This document shows, piece after piece, positions 1 through 6,538 of a stretch of DNA of 34,260 nt. The position numbers and the translations under genes are program-made. The stretch is taken from positions 1 to 34,260 of the forward strand of contig JAIXOX010000131.1 of the NCBI GenBank assembly GCA_027486555.1, written 5' to 3'. The notes under the pieces were generated by a model. The model saw only the letters and a program-made list of their open reading frames with translations. It had not been told where the DNA came from and ran no database searches. The number at the start of each line of letters is the position of its first letter. Within the stretch, counting starts at the first letter, position 1. Source of the stretch: Comamonadaceae bacterium (lineage in GTDB: Bacteria > Pseudomonadota > Gammaproteobacteria > Burkholderiales > Burkholderiaceae_C).

Positions 1-17
1 CCCGCAAACCACAAACA

Positions 18-147
18 ATCGCCCCGAGGGCACATCTCTCCCTGTAGGAGCGACGCCCCCATCGCGATAAGCCTCGTGGACCACAACGAATCGCCCCGAG
101 GGCGGGGCTCCTACAAAGGCAAGCCCCGCAAACCACAACCCATCGCC
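18..147. repeat. Palindromic REP-type units, mixed orientation
   Basis: Two 25-bp units of a family that begins GTAGGAGC and ends GCGAT are seen: a forward unit at 44-68 (GTAGGAGCGACGCCC core) and a reverse unit at 90-114. A partial reverse unit lies at 18-31, and another fragment starts near 140. Each unit has internal dyad symmetry. Linkers such as CCGCAAACCACAA recur between units here and at 3705-3727, 4182-4203 and 7371 onward. The opposed pair resembles a BIME-like arrangement. No gene is seen in 1-212. Confidence 0.8.
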
Positions 148-212
148 AATTTCCCGTTGTCAGTAGCATTTAAATTTCCCTTAACCATCGTTATCAAAGA
201 AGGAGTTTTGTC

Positions 213-911
213 ATGAAAGCAGTTAACAAAAAGCTTGGCCTCTTGGCCATTTGCGTCGGTGCACTCACTTTGGTGGCGTGCGGCGGGGACAGCGCCACGG
301 TGCCATTGACGCTTCGCGGCGTAGCGGCCACCGGTCTGGCCATTGACGGCGGCAGCGTCGATGTGAAGTGCGTCTCGGGCACAGGCACAGCCACCACATT
401 GGCCAATGGCTCATACACCGTCGACGTCCAGAATGGCCTGGGCCCTTGCCTGGTCACGGTGACCAAAGGTTCTGTGGTGCTGCGCTCCATTTCACCCCGG
501 ACGACAACTGGCGCGGCCGTGGTCAACGTCACACCTTTCAGTAACGCGATCGTTGATGCCCTGGTCGTTGCCAAAGGCGCTGGGACAGTGACTGGTCTGA
601 TCAACAGTGCCACTGCGCCTACCAACAGTGATTTGACAGCCGCTGTGACTGCCACTGTGGCTCAAATCAACGTGGCCTTGGCTGCCGCGGGCCAGCCGCA
701 ACTTGCCGCTGGTACAGACTTGTTGAGCAATCCCACTTACGTGGCGGCAACAACTGCTAACCCAGGCATTGGTGATGCGACCGACAAAGCGCTGGACTTC
801 TTGGTCCCAGTCGGCACGACGACTTTGCCTCCCGCATTGATTGCTGACATCACCACAGCCACCGACAACGTGGTCGCTCCTACGCCCACAGGCGCCACAG
901 GCGGTAACTGA
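213..911 (+). CDS. Predicted lipoprotein of unknown function
   Basis: A 232-residue protein with a lipoprotein signal: basic start (MKAVNKK), hydrophobic stretch at residues 8-21 and a lipobox LVAC with Cys23 as the lipidation site, followed by GGDS. It should be anchored in the cell envelope. Residues of about 34-75 (GVAATGLAIDGGSVDVKC, then a GSYTV-type strand) resemble the carboxypeptidase-regulatory-like beta-sandwich seen in many betaproteobacterial lipoproteins. The remainder is Ala/Thr/Val-rich and has no motif I recognise. The start is supported by AAGGAG at 200-205, seven bases before the ATG. It stands alone, flanked by repeat arrays on both sides, so no functional context is available. 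The lipoprotein call is firm; the role is unknown. Confidence 0.8.
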   Translation: MKAVNKKLGLLAICVGALTLVACGGDSATVPLTLRGVAATGLAIDGGSVDVKCVSGTGTATTLANGSYTVDVQNGLGPCLVTVTKGSVVLRSISPRTTTGAAVVNVTPFSNAIVDALVVAKGAGTVTGLINSATAPTNSDLTAAVTATVAQINVALAAAGQPQLAAGTDLLSNPTYVAATTANPGIGDATDKALDFLVPVGTTTLPPALIADITTATDNVVAPTPTGATGGN

Positions 912-920
912 TCTGTCCAA

Positions 921-1308
921 TGTAGGAGCCCCGCCCCCGGGGCGATGGGTGGTGGACTGCAAGGCCTCATCGCGGAGAGAGGGGCGGTGGTCTGCAAGGC
1001 TCCATCGCGGCGAGGGCGCCGCTCCTACAAAAAAGCAGTGGTCTGCAAGGCTCCATCGCCGCAACGGTCCAAATGTAGGAGCCCCGCCCCCGGGGCGATG
1101 GGTGGTGGACTGCAAGGCCTCATCGCGGCGAGATGGGTGGTGGTCTGCAAGGCTCCATCGCGGCGAGGGCGCCGCTCCTACAAAAAAGCGGTGCACTGCA
1201 AGGCTTCATCGCGGCAACGGTCTAAATGTAGGAGCCCCGCCCCCGGGGCGATGGGTGGTGGTCTGCGAGGCTCTATCGCGGCGGGGGCGCCGTTCCTACA
1301 AAAGAAGC
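921..1308. repeat. Tandem array with 153-bp period built from palindromic units
   Basis: The unit start TGTAGGAGCCCCGCCCCC occurs at 921, 1074 and 1227, exactly 153 bases apart. Units one and two are nearly identical over their full length. Unit three lacks an internal stretch of about 35 bases and ends near 1299. Each unit contains a forward palindromic element (922-946, 1075-1099, 1228-1252), one or two half elements (CATCGCGGCGAG) and a reverse element ending GCTCCTAC or GTTCCTAC, joined by GGTGGTCTGCAAGGCT linkers. This accounts for most of the gene-free stretch 912-1375. Open frames crossing it are by-products of the repeats. Confidence 0.88.
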
Positions 1309-1375
1309 ACTCATGCACACTTTATTGATCCGAATTCATAAGCAAAACCAACTAAACCAATAACTCAAAAACACC

Positions 1376-3664
1376 ATGCGCACCAACCCCCTCACCACCA
1401 ACCCCCAAAGGCTTACGCTGTGCCTCACCCTGTGCTTGCACAGCTTGGCCGCGCACAGCCAAACGGCGGGCAGTGAGCTGGCGGGCAACAGTGCCGCTTG
1501 GCGCATGTTGTCGCCTTCGGGTTACACCGGGGCCATCAACACACCCACTGCGGCTGTGCAAAGCTGGGGCGTGGCCAACATGGCGTGGACCAACAGCAAC
1601 CCCGAATACGCCCGCACTTTGCGAAACGTCCACTTTGGCAGTTTGAACGCGGGCATCGGCTTGCTGCCTGGCCTGGAAGTGGTGGGGCGTTTGTCGTTTG
1701 AGGGCGACCTTAACTGCAACCTTTACCGTTCTGACTGTGCTGGTGGCGCAAGAGACCTCTCGCTCAGCGCCAAATACCAACTGCCCATTTCCCTGGGCCA
1801 ACACACCCGCTTTGCCGTGGGCATGTCTGACTTTGGCGGCGCAGCCACCAACTTCAGGCAAACCTATGGCGTGGCCACCACCCAGTGGCAAAACGCCGAA
1901 CTGTCTTTGGGCTACAGCCACGCACAGTCCAACCGCGCTTTGTTGAACGGCGTTTTTGGCAGTGCGCGCTTTGCCATCAGCCCCCAGCTGCACCTGGTGG
2001 CCGAAGACGACACCCAAGAACGCAGAGCAGGCGTTCAATTTCAATACCCCGTGGGCGACCGCAGCAGCCTGCAAGCCGGCTTTAGCCGCAAGTGGTCCAA
2101 CAACACCGGCCAAGAAGCGAATCAATTGCAGCTGGCCTGGGTGCTGCACATGGACCGCAGCACGCCCAGACCTGTCACCAAATTTGTAAATCCTGCTTAC
2201 ACGGCAACGGCTGTCACAGCTGCCAACACCGCCACTGCCACACCCGCAGCCAGCTCGGCAAGAACTGCTCCATCAAGCGCCATCGCAGCAGCGCCGCCCA
2301 CAGCAGCCCCGCTCACACCAGCAACATCAGCCCCCAAAGCCAGCGCCCAAAGCATGGCCCAAGCCTTGGAAAACTTGGGTTACGCCAATGTAAAAGTTGA
2401 TCACTGGCCCGCCAGCACTGCAAACCCGGGCCTGTGGCATATCAGCGCCGAATCGCGCACCTACCGCCAAAGCCAAATCGAAGCCATGGGCCGCGCCCTG
2501 GCCCCATGGCTTGCAGGCGTGCGCCAAAACAGCGTGCCCAGCACCGACCAAATTGCTCTGACGCTGACTTACCAACGCCAGCCCGTCTTGCACGCCATGG
2601 CCCAAGCCAACTGCCTGGCTGCTTGGGCGCAGGGCGCGCGAGCCGCTGCCTCAGACACTTGCCAGTCCAACGAGCCGCTCACCCTCAGCCGCACACCCAT
2701 TGCACAGGCCCAAGCACTGCAAGCCCAGCGCGAACAACAAGGCCCATCACAAATTGCACAAGCCTCGGCCGGTCCATCGTGGGCACCGCAGCTCACCCTC
2801 AGCCCCGCCGTGCGCAACACCGTGGGCACCGAATACGGCTTGTTTGACTATTCACTGGCCGCCCAAATGGGTGCCGAAGTCGCCCTGGCCCCGGGCCTGT
2901 TTTGGCAAGGCGTGTACCTGGTGCCCATCAGCAACAGCGACGATTTCGAACGCGGCCAAGTCTTTAGCGACCGGCGTTATGCCAAAAACCAGTGGCAAAG
3001 CAGCCACCTGACTTACTGGACCCCACTGCCTTGGGGCCTGAGCGCCCAAGCCAGCCTGGGCCAACTCGCCCCTGGCCAAACCGGTGCCCAGTGGGACGCC
3101 CTGTGGATGAACCCCGACGGCCGCGTGCGCCTGGGTCTGACCGGTGCGCGCTACAGCAACGACGAGACCGGCCGCGACCAGCAGCCCCTGTTCGCCCAAG
3201 CCCGCTACAGCATCATTCCCGGTGCTTGGCACGCCGAGGCCACCGCTGGCCAATTCATGAATGGCGACCGAGGCTTTCAGGTGGCATCGGTGCACTGGGC
3301 AGGCGACACGCGTGTGGCCCTGCAATACCAAAAAACCGCTAAAAACAGCCAGCCCAGCATGCCGCAACGCGCATTTGCCAGCTTCAACGTCAGCTTTCCC
3401 TTCGGCCCCAAAGCCGCGGTGCCCATCGGCCCCGTGTGGCTGCGCGCCCAAGACCAATGGCGCTGGGGCATCCAAACCAAGGTGGGTGAAAAGGATAACT
3501 ACCTGAGCACTGGTTACGGAGAAACCCCCCGCCAACGACACGGCCTGTGGACCGACGTGACCGACCACGACCGCAACGGCCAAGCCGACCTGCAAGCCCA
3601 ACTCCCAAGGCTCAGGGCCATCCTGGCAGTGCCATATGTAGGAGCGACGCCCTCGTCGCGATAG
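1376..3664 (+). CDS. YjbH-family outer-membrane exopolysaccharide protein
   Basis: A 762-residue protein with an N-terminal signal peptide (hydrophobic residues 12-25, probable cleavage near AHS-Q at 28-29). The next segment has the YjbH/DUF940 look: SPSGYTGAINTPTA, then WGVANMAWTNSNPEY, then GLEVVGRLSF. An Ala/Thr/Pro-rich linker spans about residues 262-325. The C-terminal part has alternating beta-strand sequence (for example FWQGVYLVPISNSDDFERG) expected of an outer-membrane barrel. YjbH proteins are linked to exopolysaccharide production or export, consistent with the sugar locus downstream, although a toxin-antitoxin island separates them. The last residues (YVGATPSSR) and the stop are encoded by a palindromic repeat at 3638-3662, so the natural C-terminus was probably altered by repeat insertion. 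No clear ribosome-binding site precedes the ATG. Confidence 0.82.
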   Translation: MRTNPLTTNPQRLTLCLTLCLHSLAAHSQTAGSELAGNSAAWRMLSPSGYTGAINTPTAAVQSWGVANMAWTNSNPEYARTLRNVHFGSLNAGIGLLPGLEVVGRLSFEGDLNCNLYRSDCAGGARDLSLSAKYQLPISLGQHTRFAVGMSDFGGAATNFRQTYGVATTQWQNAELSLGYSHAQSNRALLNGVFGSARFAISPQLHLVAEDDTQERRAGVQFQYPVGDRSSLQAGFSRKWSNNTGQEANQLQLAWVLHMDRSTPRPVTKFVNPAYTATAVTAANTATATPAASSARTAPSSAIAAAPPTAAPLTPATSAPKASAQSMAQALENLGYANVKVDHWPASTANPGLWHISAESRTYRQSQIEAMGRALAPWLAGVRQNSVPSTDQIALTLTYQRQPVLHAMAQANCLAAWAQGARAAASDTCQSNEPLTLSRTPIAQAQALQAQREQQGPSQIAQASAGPSWAPQLTLSPAVRNTVGTEYGLFDYSLAAQMGAEVALAPGLFWQGVYLVPISNSDDFERGQVFSDRRYAKNQWQSSHLTYWTPLPWGLSAQASLGQLAPGQTGAQWDALWMNPDGRVRLGLTGARYSNDETGRDQQPLFAQARYSIIPGAWHAEATAGQFMNGDRGFQVASVHWAGDTRVALQYQKTAKNSQPSMPQRAFASFNVSFPFGPKAAVPIGPVWLRAQDQWRWGIQTKVGEKDNYLSTGYGETPRQRHGLWTDVTDHDRNGQADLQAQLPRLRAILAVPYVGATPSSR

Positions 3665-3752
3665 CCCCCCATTATTTTTGTAGGAGCGACGCCCTCGTCG
3701 CGATTGACCCCTAGCAGACCACAAACCATCGCCCCAAGGGCGGGGCTCCTAC
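3638..3752. repeat. Three palindromic REP-type units overlapping the end of the YjbH gene
   Basis: Forward units lie at 3638-3662 and 3680-3704 (GTAGGAGCGACGCCC...CGCGAT), and a reverse unit lies at 3728-3752 (ATCGCCCCAAGGGC...CTCCTAC). The first unit supplies the last codons and the TAG stop of the upstream gene. Forward and reverse units are joined by a linker containing GCAGACCACAAACC, also present in the pair at 4157-4228. Confidence 0.88.
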
Positions 3753-3808
3753 AAACAACGATCACTTCCAAACCATAAGCACCTAATTTATCTGCCAAAA
3801 TTAACCCC

Positions 3809-4093
3809 ATGCGCCTCACCCCAGCCCAAATCAACACCATCAAAAGCACCGCCACCGCCGTGCTGGGTGAGGGCGCGCAGGTCACTTTGTTTGGTTCTCG
3901 GGTGCATGACGACCAAAAAGGCGGTGATGTAGACCTGTACGTGGAAACGCATCAACCCGAATTGATGAAAAAAATCCGTTGCAAAGTCAGCCTGCAAGAC
4001 CAGTTGGACATGCCCGTTGACCTGATCGTCAAACCCTATGGCGACCGCAGCCCCATCGCCATGATCGCCAAACAAGAAGGCATTCTGTTGTGA
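3809..4093 (+). CDS. Minimal nucleotidyltransferase (MNT/MntA-like), copy 1
   Basis: A 94-residue DNA polymerase beta-type minimal nucleotidyltransferase. The GSR motif at residues 29-31 and D40-V-D42 (GGDVDLYVE) give the GS-x(n)-DxD metal and nucleotide site; a third acidic strand is VDLIVKP. Such proteins usually act as the antitoxin of a HEPN toxin (HepT-MntA type), which they AMPylate. Here the partner reading frame opens by overlapping the stop (GTG at 4090) but ends after 15 codons, so this copy looks orphaned. The leader AAAATTAACCCC directly before the ATG (3797-3808) and the first 30 residues are nearly identical in copies 2 and 3, so all three come from one duplicated unit. Confidence 0.82.
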   Translation: MRLTPAQINTIKSTATAVLGEGAQVTLFGSRVHDDQKGGDVDLYVETHQPELMKKIRCKVSLQDQLDMPVDLIVKPYGDRSPIAMIAKQEGILL

Positions 4094-4137
4094 GCGAACA
4101 CATTGCGCTCATCAGGAAAAAGCTCGAGCATTTGTAA
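4090..4137 (+). pseudogene. Truncated partner gene of nucleotidyltransferase copy 1 (HEPN-like remnant)
   Basis: A GTG start overlaps the nucleotidyltransferase stop by four bases and opens a frame coding for VSEHIALIRKKLEHL before TAA at 4135-4137. The coupling and the amphipathic charged sequence suit the beginning of a HEPN or substrate-binding partner, normally above 100 residues. A run of eight T and a palindromic repeat follow. The HEPN identity is inferred from position rather than from recognised domain residues. Confidence 0.45.
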
Positions 4138-4156
4138 TTGCAGATAACTTTTTTTT

Positions 4157-4228
4157 GTAGGAGCGACGCCCTCGTCGCGATAGACCCTCGCAGACCACAA
4201 ACCATCGCCCCGAGGGCGGGGCTCCTAC
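4157..4228. repeat. Opposed pair of palindromic REP-type units
   Basis: A forward 25-bp unit at 4157-4181 (GTAGGAGCGACGCCC core) faces a reverse unit at 4204-4228 (ATCGCCCCGAGGGC...CTCCTAC) across a 22-base linker containing GCAGACCACAAACC. The same order and linker occur at 3680-3752. The pair lies between nucleotidyltransferase copies 1 and 2, where the partner gene of copy 1 has been lost. Confidence 0.88.
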
Positions 4229-4273
4229 AACTGCAAACGATAAACTGATAATTGAAACTCCAAAATTAACCCC

Positions 4274-4573
4274 ATGCGACTCACCCCATCCCAAATCAAC
4301 ACCATCAAAAGCACCGCCACAGCTGTGCTGGGTGAAGGCGCGCAGGTCACACTGTTTGGATCGCGTGTGAACGACTTGGCCAAAGGCGGTGACATCGATT
4401 TACTTTTAGAGACTAAAACACCTGTTGCCAACAAACCGCAAGCTGTGGGGCAAATCTACGTCAAACTCATCCGCCAGCTGGGTGACCGCAAGATCGACAT
4501 CTTGATCAAAGACCCGCACTCACCGTCAGCCGCAGTCTTTGACATGGCCAAAAAGCATGGTGTTCGTTTATGA
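4274..4573 (+). CDS. Minimal nucleotidyltransferase (MNT/MntA-like), copy 2
   Basis: A 99-residue paralogue of the gene at 3809. It has GSR at residues 29-31, D40-I-D42 (GGDIDLLLE) and a third acidic strand KIDILIKD, so the nucleotidyltransferase site appears intact. The N-terminal 30 residues and the leader AAAATTAACCCC (4262-4273) match copy 1 almost exactly, while the C-terminal halves have diverged. A partner frame starts at ATG 4570, overlapping the stop, and codes MSVQGNN before running into a GGGATCTGACCCC repeat at 4588, so the partner was lost here too, by a different event. Likely role: orphan antitoxin-type AMP transferase. Confidence 0.8.
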   Translation: MRLTPSQINTIKSTATAVLGEGAQVTLFGSRVNDLAKGGDIDLLLETKTPVANKPQAVGQIYVKLIRQLGDRKIDILIKDPHSPSAAVFDMAKKHGVRL

Positions 4574-4587
4574 GCGTGCAAGGAAAT

Positions 4588-4623
4588 AATTGGGATCTGA
4601 CCCCAATTAATATGACCCCAATT
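4588..4623 (+). repeat. Composite repeat: full GGGATCTGACCCCAATT unit plus half unit
   Basis: Positions 4588-4608 form a 21-base imperfect-centre palindrome with arms AATTGGG and CCCAATT around ATCTGAC. After four bases, a half unit TGACCCCAATT follows at 4613-4623. The same full, four-base spacer, half order occurs at 6415-6450. It interrupts the frame that starts at 4570, downstream of nucleotidyltransferase copy 2, and ends just before the next gene. Confidence 0.88.
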
Positions 4624-4626
4624 AAT

Positions 4627-4890
4627 ATGAACATGTTCCTGCATACAACCCACGTTCAAGCCTTGCCTGAGTATCGACTTCATGTTGTTTTCAACAACGG
4701 ATTGTCTGGTGAAGTGTCTTTGCTTAACGAGCTGTGGGGTGATGTGTTTGAAACACTAAAAAACGAACAACTTTTCGCAACAGCTCGACATGACGAAGAA
4801 ATGGGGACCGTAGTCTGGGCCAATGGTGCCGACTTTGCACCTGAATTTTTAATGGATCTTTTGCAAGCACAAACGCAAAAAGTCGCTTGA
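4627..4890 (+). CDS. DUF2442-like small protein
   Basis: An 87-residue protein beginning MNMFLHTTHVQAL. The pattern, with an N-terminal strand pair YRLHVVFNNGLSGEVSL, then LWGDVFETLKNEQLFATAR, then GTVVWANGADFAPEFLMD, matches DUF2442 proteins, in which the sequence around W..G.D..P is typical. DUF2442 genes are often found beside small toxin-antitoxin-type partners, but no function is established that I can name, and no DUF4160-type partner is visible. The frame is open from 4570, but that upstream part is the truncated partner frame plus repeat sequence, so the ATG at 4627 is preferred. The gene sits inside the nucleotidyltransferase cluster. Confidence 0.7.
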   Translation: MNMFLHTTHVQALPEYRLHVVFNNGLSGEVSLLNELWGDVFETLKNEQLFATARHDEEMGTVVWANGADFAPEFLMDLLQAQTQKVA

Positions 4891-4939
4891 CAGCGCATTT
4901 AAAGGTCGTTTGTGACGCCTTTCCGCAAAAATTAACCCC

Positions 4940-5056
4940 ATGCGCCTCACTACAGCTCAAATCAACACCATCAAAAGCACCGCCACAGCTGTGTTAGGTG
5001 AGGGCACACAGGTCTGGCTTTGTGGGTCCAAATTAGACGACGATTGCCGTGGCTAA
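4940..5056 (+). pseudogene. Minimal nucleotidyltransferase, copy 3, truncated
   Basis: The leader AAAATTAACCCC (4928-4939) and the start MRLTTAQINTIKSTATAVLG repeat copies 1 and 2. The copy then reads GEGTQVWLCGSKLDDDCRG and stops at TAA 5054-5056 after 38 codons. The GSR motif has become GSK and the DxD region is missing, so it cannot be active. About 70 bases after the stop hold nothing I can identify before the repeat at 5125. Confidence 0.82.
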
Positions 5057-5124
5057 AGCCGTGTCATTGACCATGCAACATTAGGCAGAGGAATTAACAC
5101 CAGTGCCTTGCTCTTCTTTAAATT

Positions 5125-5145
5125 AATCAGGATCTGACCCCAATT
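5125..5145 (+). repeat. Diverged single GGATCTGACCCCAATT unit
   Basis: One copy of the 21-base repeat whose left arm is altered (AATCAGG instead of AATTGGG) while the right part GATCTGACCCCAATT is intact. It lies between the broken nucleotidyltransferase copy and the promoter region of the XRE/AbiEii pair, at a module boundary. Confidence 0.8.
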
Positions 5146-5167
5146 ATTTCAAGCCCCTTTAAAACGT

Positions 5168-5209
5168 TTCTCATTCTTGACAAAAAAGCAATTTTGTAAA
5201 TAATGAGAA
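5168..5209 (+). promoter_or_regulatory. Probable promoter and operator of the XRE-AbiEii pair
   Basis: A TTGACA hexamer at 5177-5182 is followed after 16 bases by AATAAT at 5199-5204, a good sigma-70-like pair. The same stretch is framed by an inverted repeat, TTCTCATT at 5168-5175 and AATGAGAA at 5202-5209, whose right arm covers the -10 hexamer. This fits autorepression by the HTH protein encoded immediately downstream. Binding is inferred. A start near 5211 would leave only a very short leader before the ATG at 5215. Confidence 0.5.
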
Positions 5210-5214
5210 GCACT

Positions 5215-5700
5215 ATGCCACAACAATCACCCCCCATCAATGAGTTCAACGCAGCCAATTTATCCAGTTTGGGAGCGCAGATGGCTGAGCGGCGCAAAGC
5301 ATTGCGTGTCAGTGCCACGGTGGCGGCAGAAGCTGCAGGCATGTCCCGCGTCACACTGCACCGCATCGAAAAAGGCGAACCGTCTGTCACCATGGGCGCA
5401 TGGGCAAACGCCATTGCCGCATTGGGTTTGCAACTGCAACTGCAGGAACAAGCAGCACCCCAAACACGCTCAACTGAGCGAAGCGGCTGGTGGCCTGTGC
5501 GCATTGCGCTGGCCGACTATCCGCAACTCAAAGCATTGGCTTGGCAAGTCCACGGCACAGAGCACCTGACACCGGTTGAAGCATTTGACATTTACGAACG
5601 CAATGCACGGCACATGGACATGCCCAGCATGGACACCCAAGAACAAGCGCTTTGGCAAGCCCTGCAACAAGCATTTGGCAAGCGAGCCGCCCATGTTTGA
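5215..5700 (+). CDS. XRE-type HTH regulator, probable antitoxin/autorepressor
   Basis: A 161-residue protein with a helix-turn-helix domain at about residues 18-75: LGAQMAERRKALRVSATVAA, then AGMSRVTLHRIEKGEP, the classic recognition helix of the Cro/C1 family, then a helix ending ALGLQLQL. The C-terminal half (about 85-161) has no motif I recognise and may contact the partner. The ATG at 5215 is preferred over the in-frame ATG at 5203, which would overlap the -10 element; GAGAAG at 5205-5210 could be a ribosome-binding site. The stop overlaps the next start by eight bases, and HTH genes are often coupled this way to AbiEii-type toxins. Likely role: DNA-binding antitoxin or repressor of the pair. 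Confidence 0.82.
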   Translation: MPQQSPPINEFNAANLSSLGAQMAERRKALRVSATVAAEAAGMSRVTLHRIEKGEPSVTMGAWANAIAALGLQLQLQEQAAPQTRSTERSGWWPVRIALADYPQLKALAWQVHGTEHLTPVEAFDIYERNARHMDMPSMDTQEQALWQALQQAFGKRAAHV

Positions 5701-6406
5701 GCGGCCACACCACCAACGCATTGCGCATGTATTGAGCGCTTTGGATGGCAGCGTGTTGGCGCAACACGCGTGCTGGTTTGGGGGCGGAACTTGTATTGCC
5801 TTGAAGTTTGGTGAATACCGTGAATCGGTGGACATTGATTTTTTGGTGTCCGATCCGGCAGGCTACCGAGAGCTGCGCCAATTGCTCACGGGCCTTCACG
5901 GCTTTGCGCCCATCACGCGCCAAGGTGCTATGCCGCTTGAGCTGTTACGTGAAGTGCGCGCTGACCAATATGGCATTCGCACGCAAGTGCGCATGGACGG
6001 ACACGCTATTAAATTTGAAATCGTTCGCGAAGGTCGCATCCTTTTTCAAGAGCCCGAATCGCAAGACCAAATATGCGGTGTCAGCACCCTGACGCTGCTC
6101 GACCTGGCGGCCAGCAAAATGTTGGCCAATTCAGACCGCCAAGCCGACGACGGTGTTTTCAGTCGCGACATCATTGACCTGGCCATGATGAATTTGAAAC
6201 TGACTCAGCTGCAGGAAGCACTTGAAAAAGCAACCGAGGCTTACGGCACCACCATCGCCAGGGATCTGGGAAAAGCCATAGACAGAATGCAAAACAGACA
6301 AGGCTGGCTGGATCGGTGCATGAAAGTCATGGCCATGGATATGCCCAAGGCGCTGCTCTGGCAAAAAATAAGAAGTCTCAGAAAAGTTTTACCTGTGGCC
6401 ACATGA
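5693..6406 (+). CDS. AbiEii/AbiGii-type nucleotidyltransferase toxin
   Basis: A 237-residue protein of the AbiEii/AbiGii nucleotidyltransferase family (DUF1814). Seen directly: GGGT at residues 30-33 (CWFGGGTCIALKFG) followed by D47-I-D49 (ESVDIDFLVSD), the family's nucleotide and metal site, and later LDLAASKMLANSDRQADD with SRDIIDLAMM, a block typical of this family. Family members are toxins of type IV or related systems that can give abortive phage infection, in AbiEii by a nucleotidyl-transfer activity. The ATG at 5693 overlaps the HTH stop by eight bases, so translation is probably coupled; a longer frame from 5576 merely overlaps the HTH gene. It ends just before the composite repeat at 6415. 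Confidence 0.85.
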   Translation: MFERPHHQRIAHVLSALDGSVLAQHACWFGGGTCIALKFGEYRESVDIDFLVSDPAGYRELRQLLTGLHGFAPITRQGAMPLELLREVRADQYGIRTQVRMDGHAIKFEIVREGRILFQEPESQDQICGVSTLTLLDLAASKMLANSDRQADDGVFSRDIIDLAMMNLKLTQLQEALEKATEAYGTTIARDLGKAIDRMQNRQGWLDRCMKVMAMDMPKALLWQKIRSLRKVLPVAT

Positions 6407-6414
6407 GCAGAATT

Positions 6415-6450
6415 AATGGGGATCTGACCCCAATTTCCCTGACCCCAATT
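6415..6450 (+). repeat. Composite repeat: full GGGATCTGACCCCAATT unit plus half unit
   Basis: The full 21-base unit lies at 6415-6435 (left arm AATGGGG), then four bases, then a half unit TGACCCCAATT at 6440-6450. The architecture equals that at 4588-4623. It separates the AbiEii-type module from the VapBC module. Confidence 0.88.
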
Positions 6451-6499
6451 TTCCTTGCGGGTCTCCTTGAAGCCATCCAGTGGTGCATGTCAACAACCA

Positions 6500-6524
6500 G
6501 ATATACAATAAAATTTTGTATATC
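6500..6524 (+). promoter_or_regulatory. Probable VapB operator palindrome
   Basis: Perfect 9-bp inverted arms GATATACAA (6500-6508) and TTGTATATC (6516-6524) around a seven-base AT centre, 14 bases upstream of the antitoxin ATG. TACAAT at 6504-6509 inside the left arm could serve as a -10 element. A palindrome over the promoter is the usual target of a dimeric AbrB-type antitoxin or its VapBC complex, giving autoregulation. Binding is inferred. Confidence 0.6.
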
Positions 6525-6538
6525 AAAAGAGGTTATTC

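Noticed and set aside
841-1341. Long overlapping + strand frames of 166 and 127 codons across the left repeat array
   Set aside because: They translate the 153-bp tandem repeat, show internal repetition of the same peptide in several frames and have no signal or domain. The period being a multiple of three explains the open frames.
2852-3724. Minus-strand open frame of 290 codons opposite the YjbH gene
   Set aside because: It is antisense to a clear coding sequence with a signal peptide, and its composition is that expected from the third-position C bias of the + strand gene. Minus frames at 7444-8466 (fcl) and 8683-9651 (gmd) were rejected likewise.
5576-5692. Upstream extension of the AbiEii-type protein
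   Set aside because: The extra 39 codons lie wholly inside the XRE gene in another frame, and the family N-terminus begins at the ATG at 5693.
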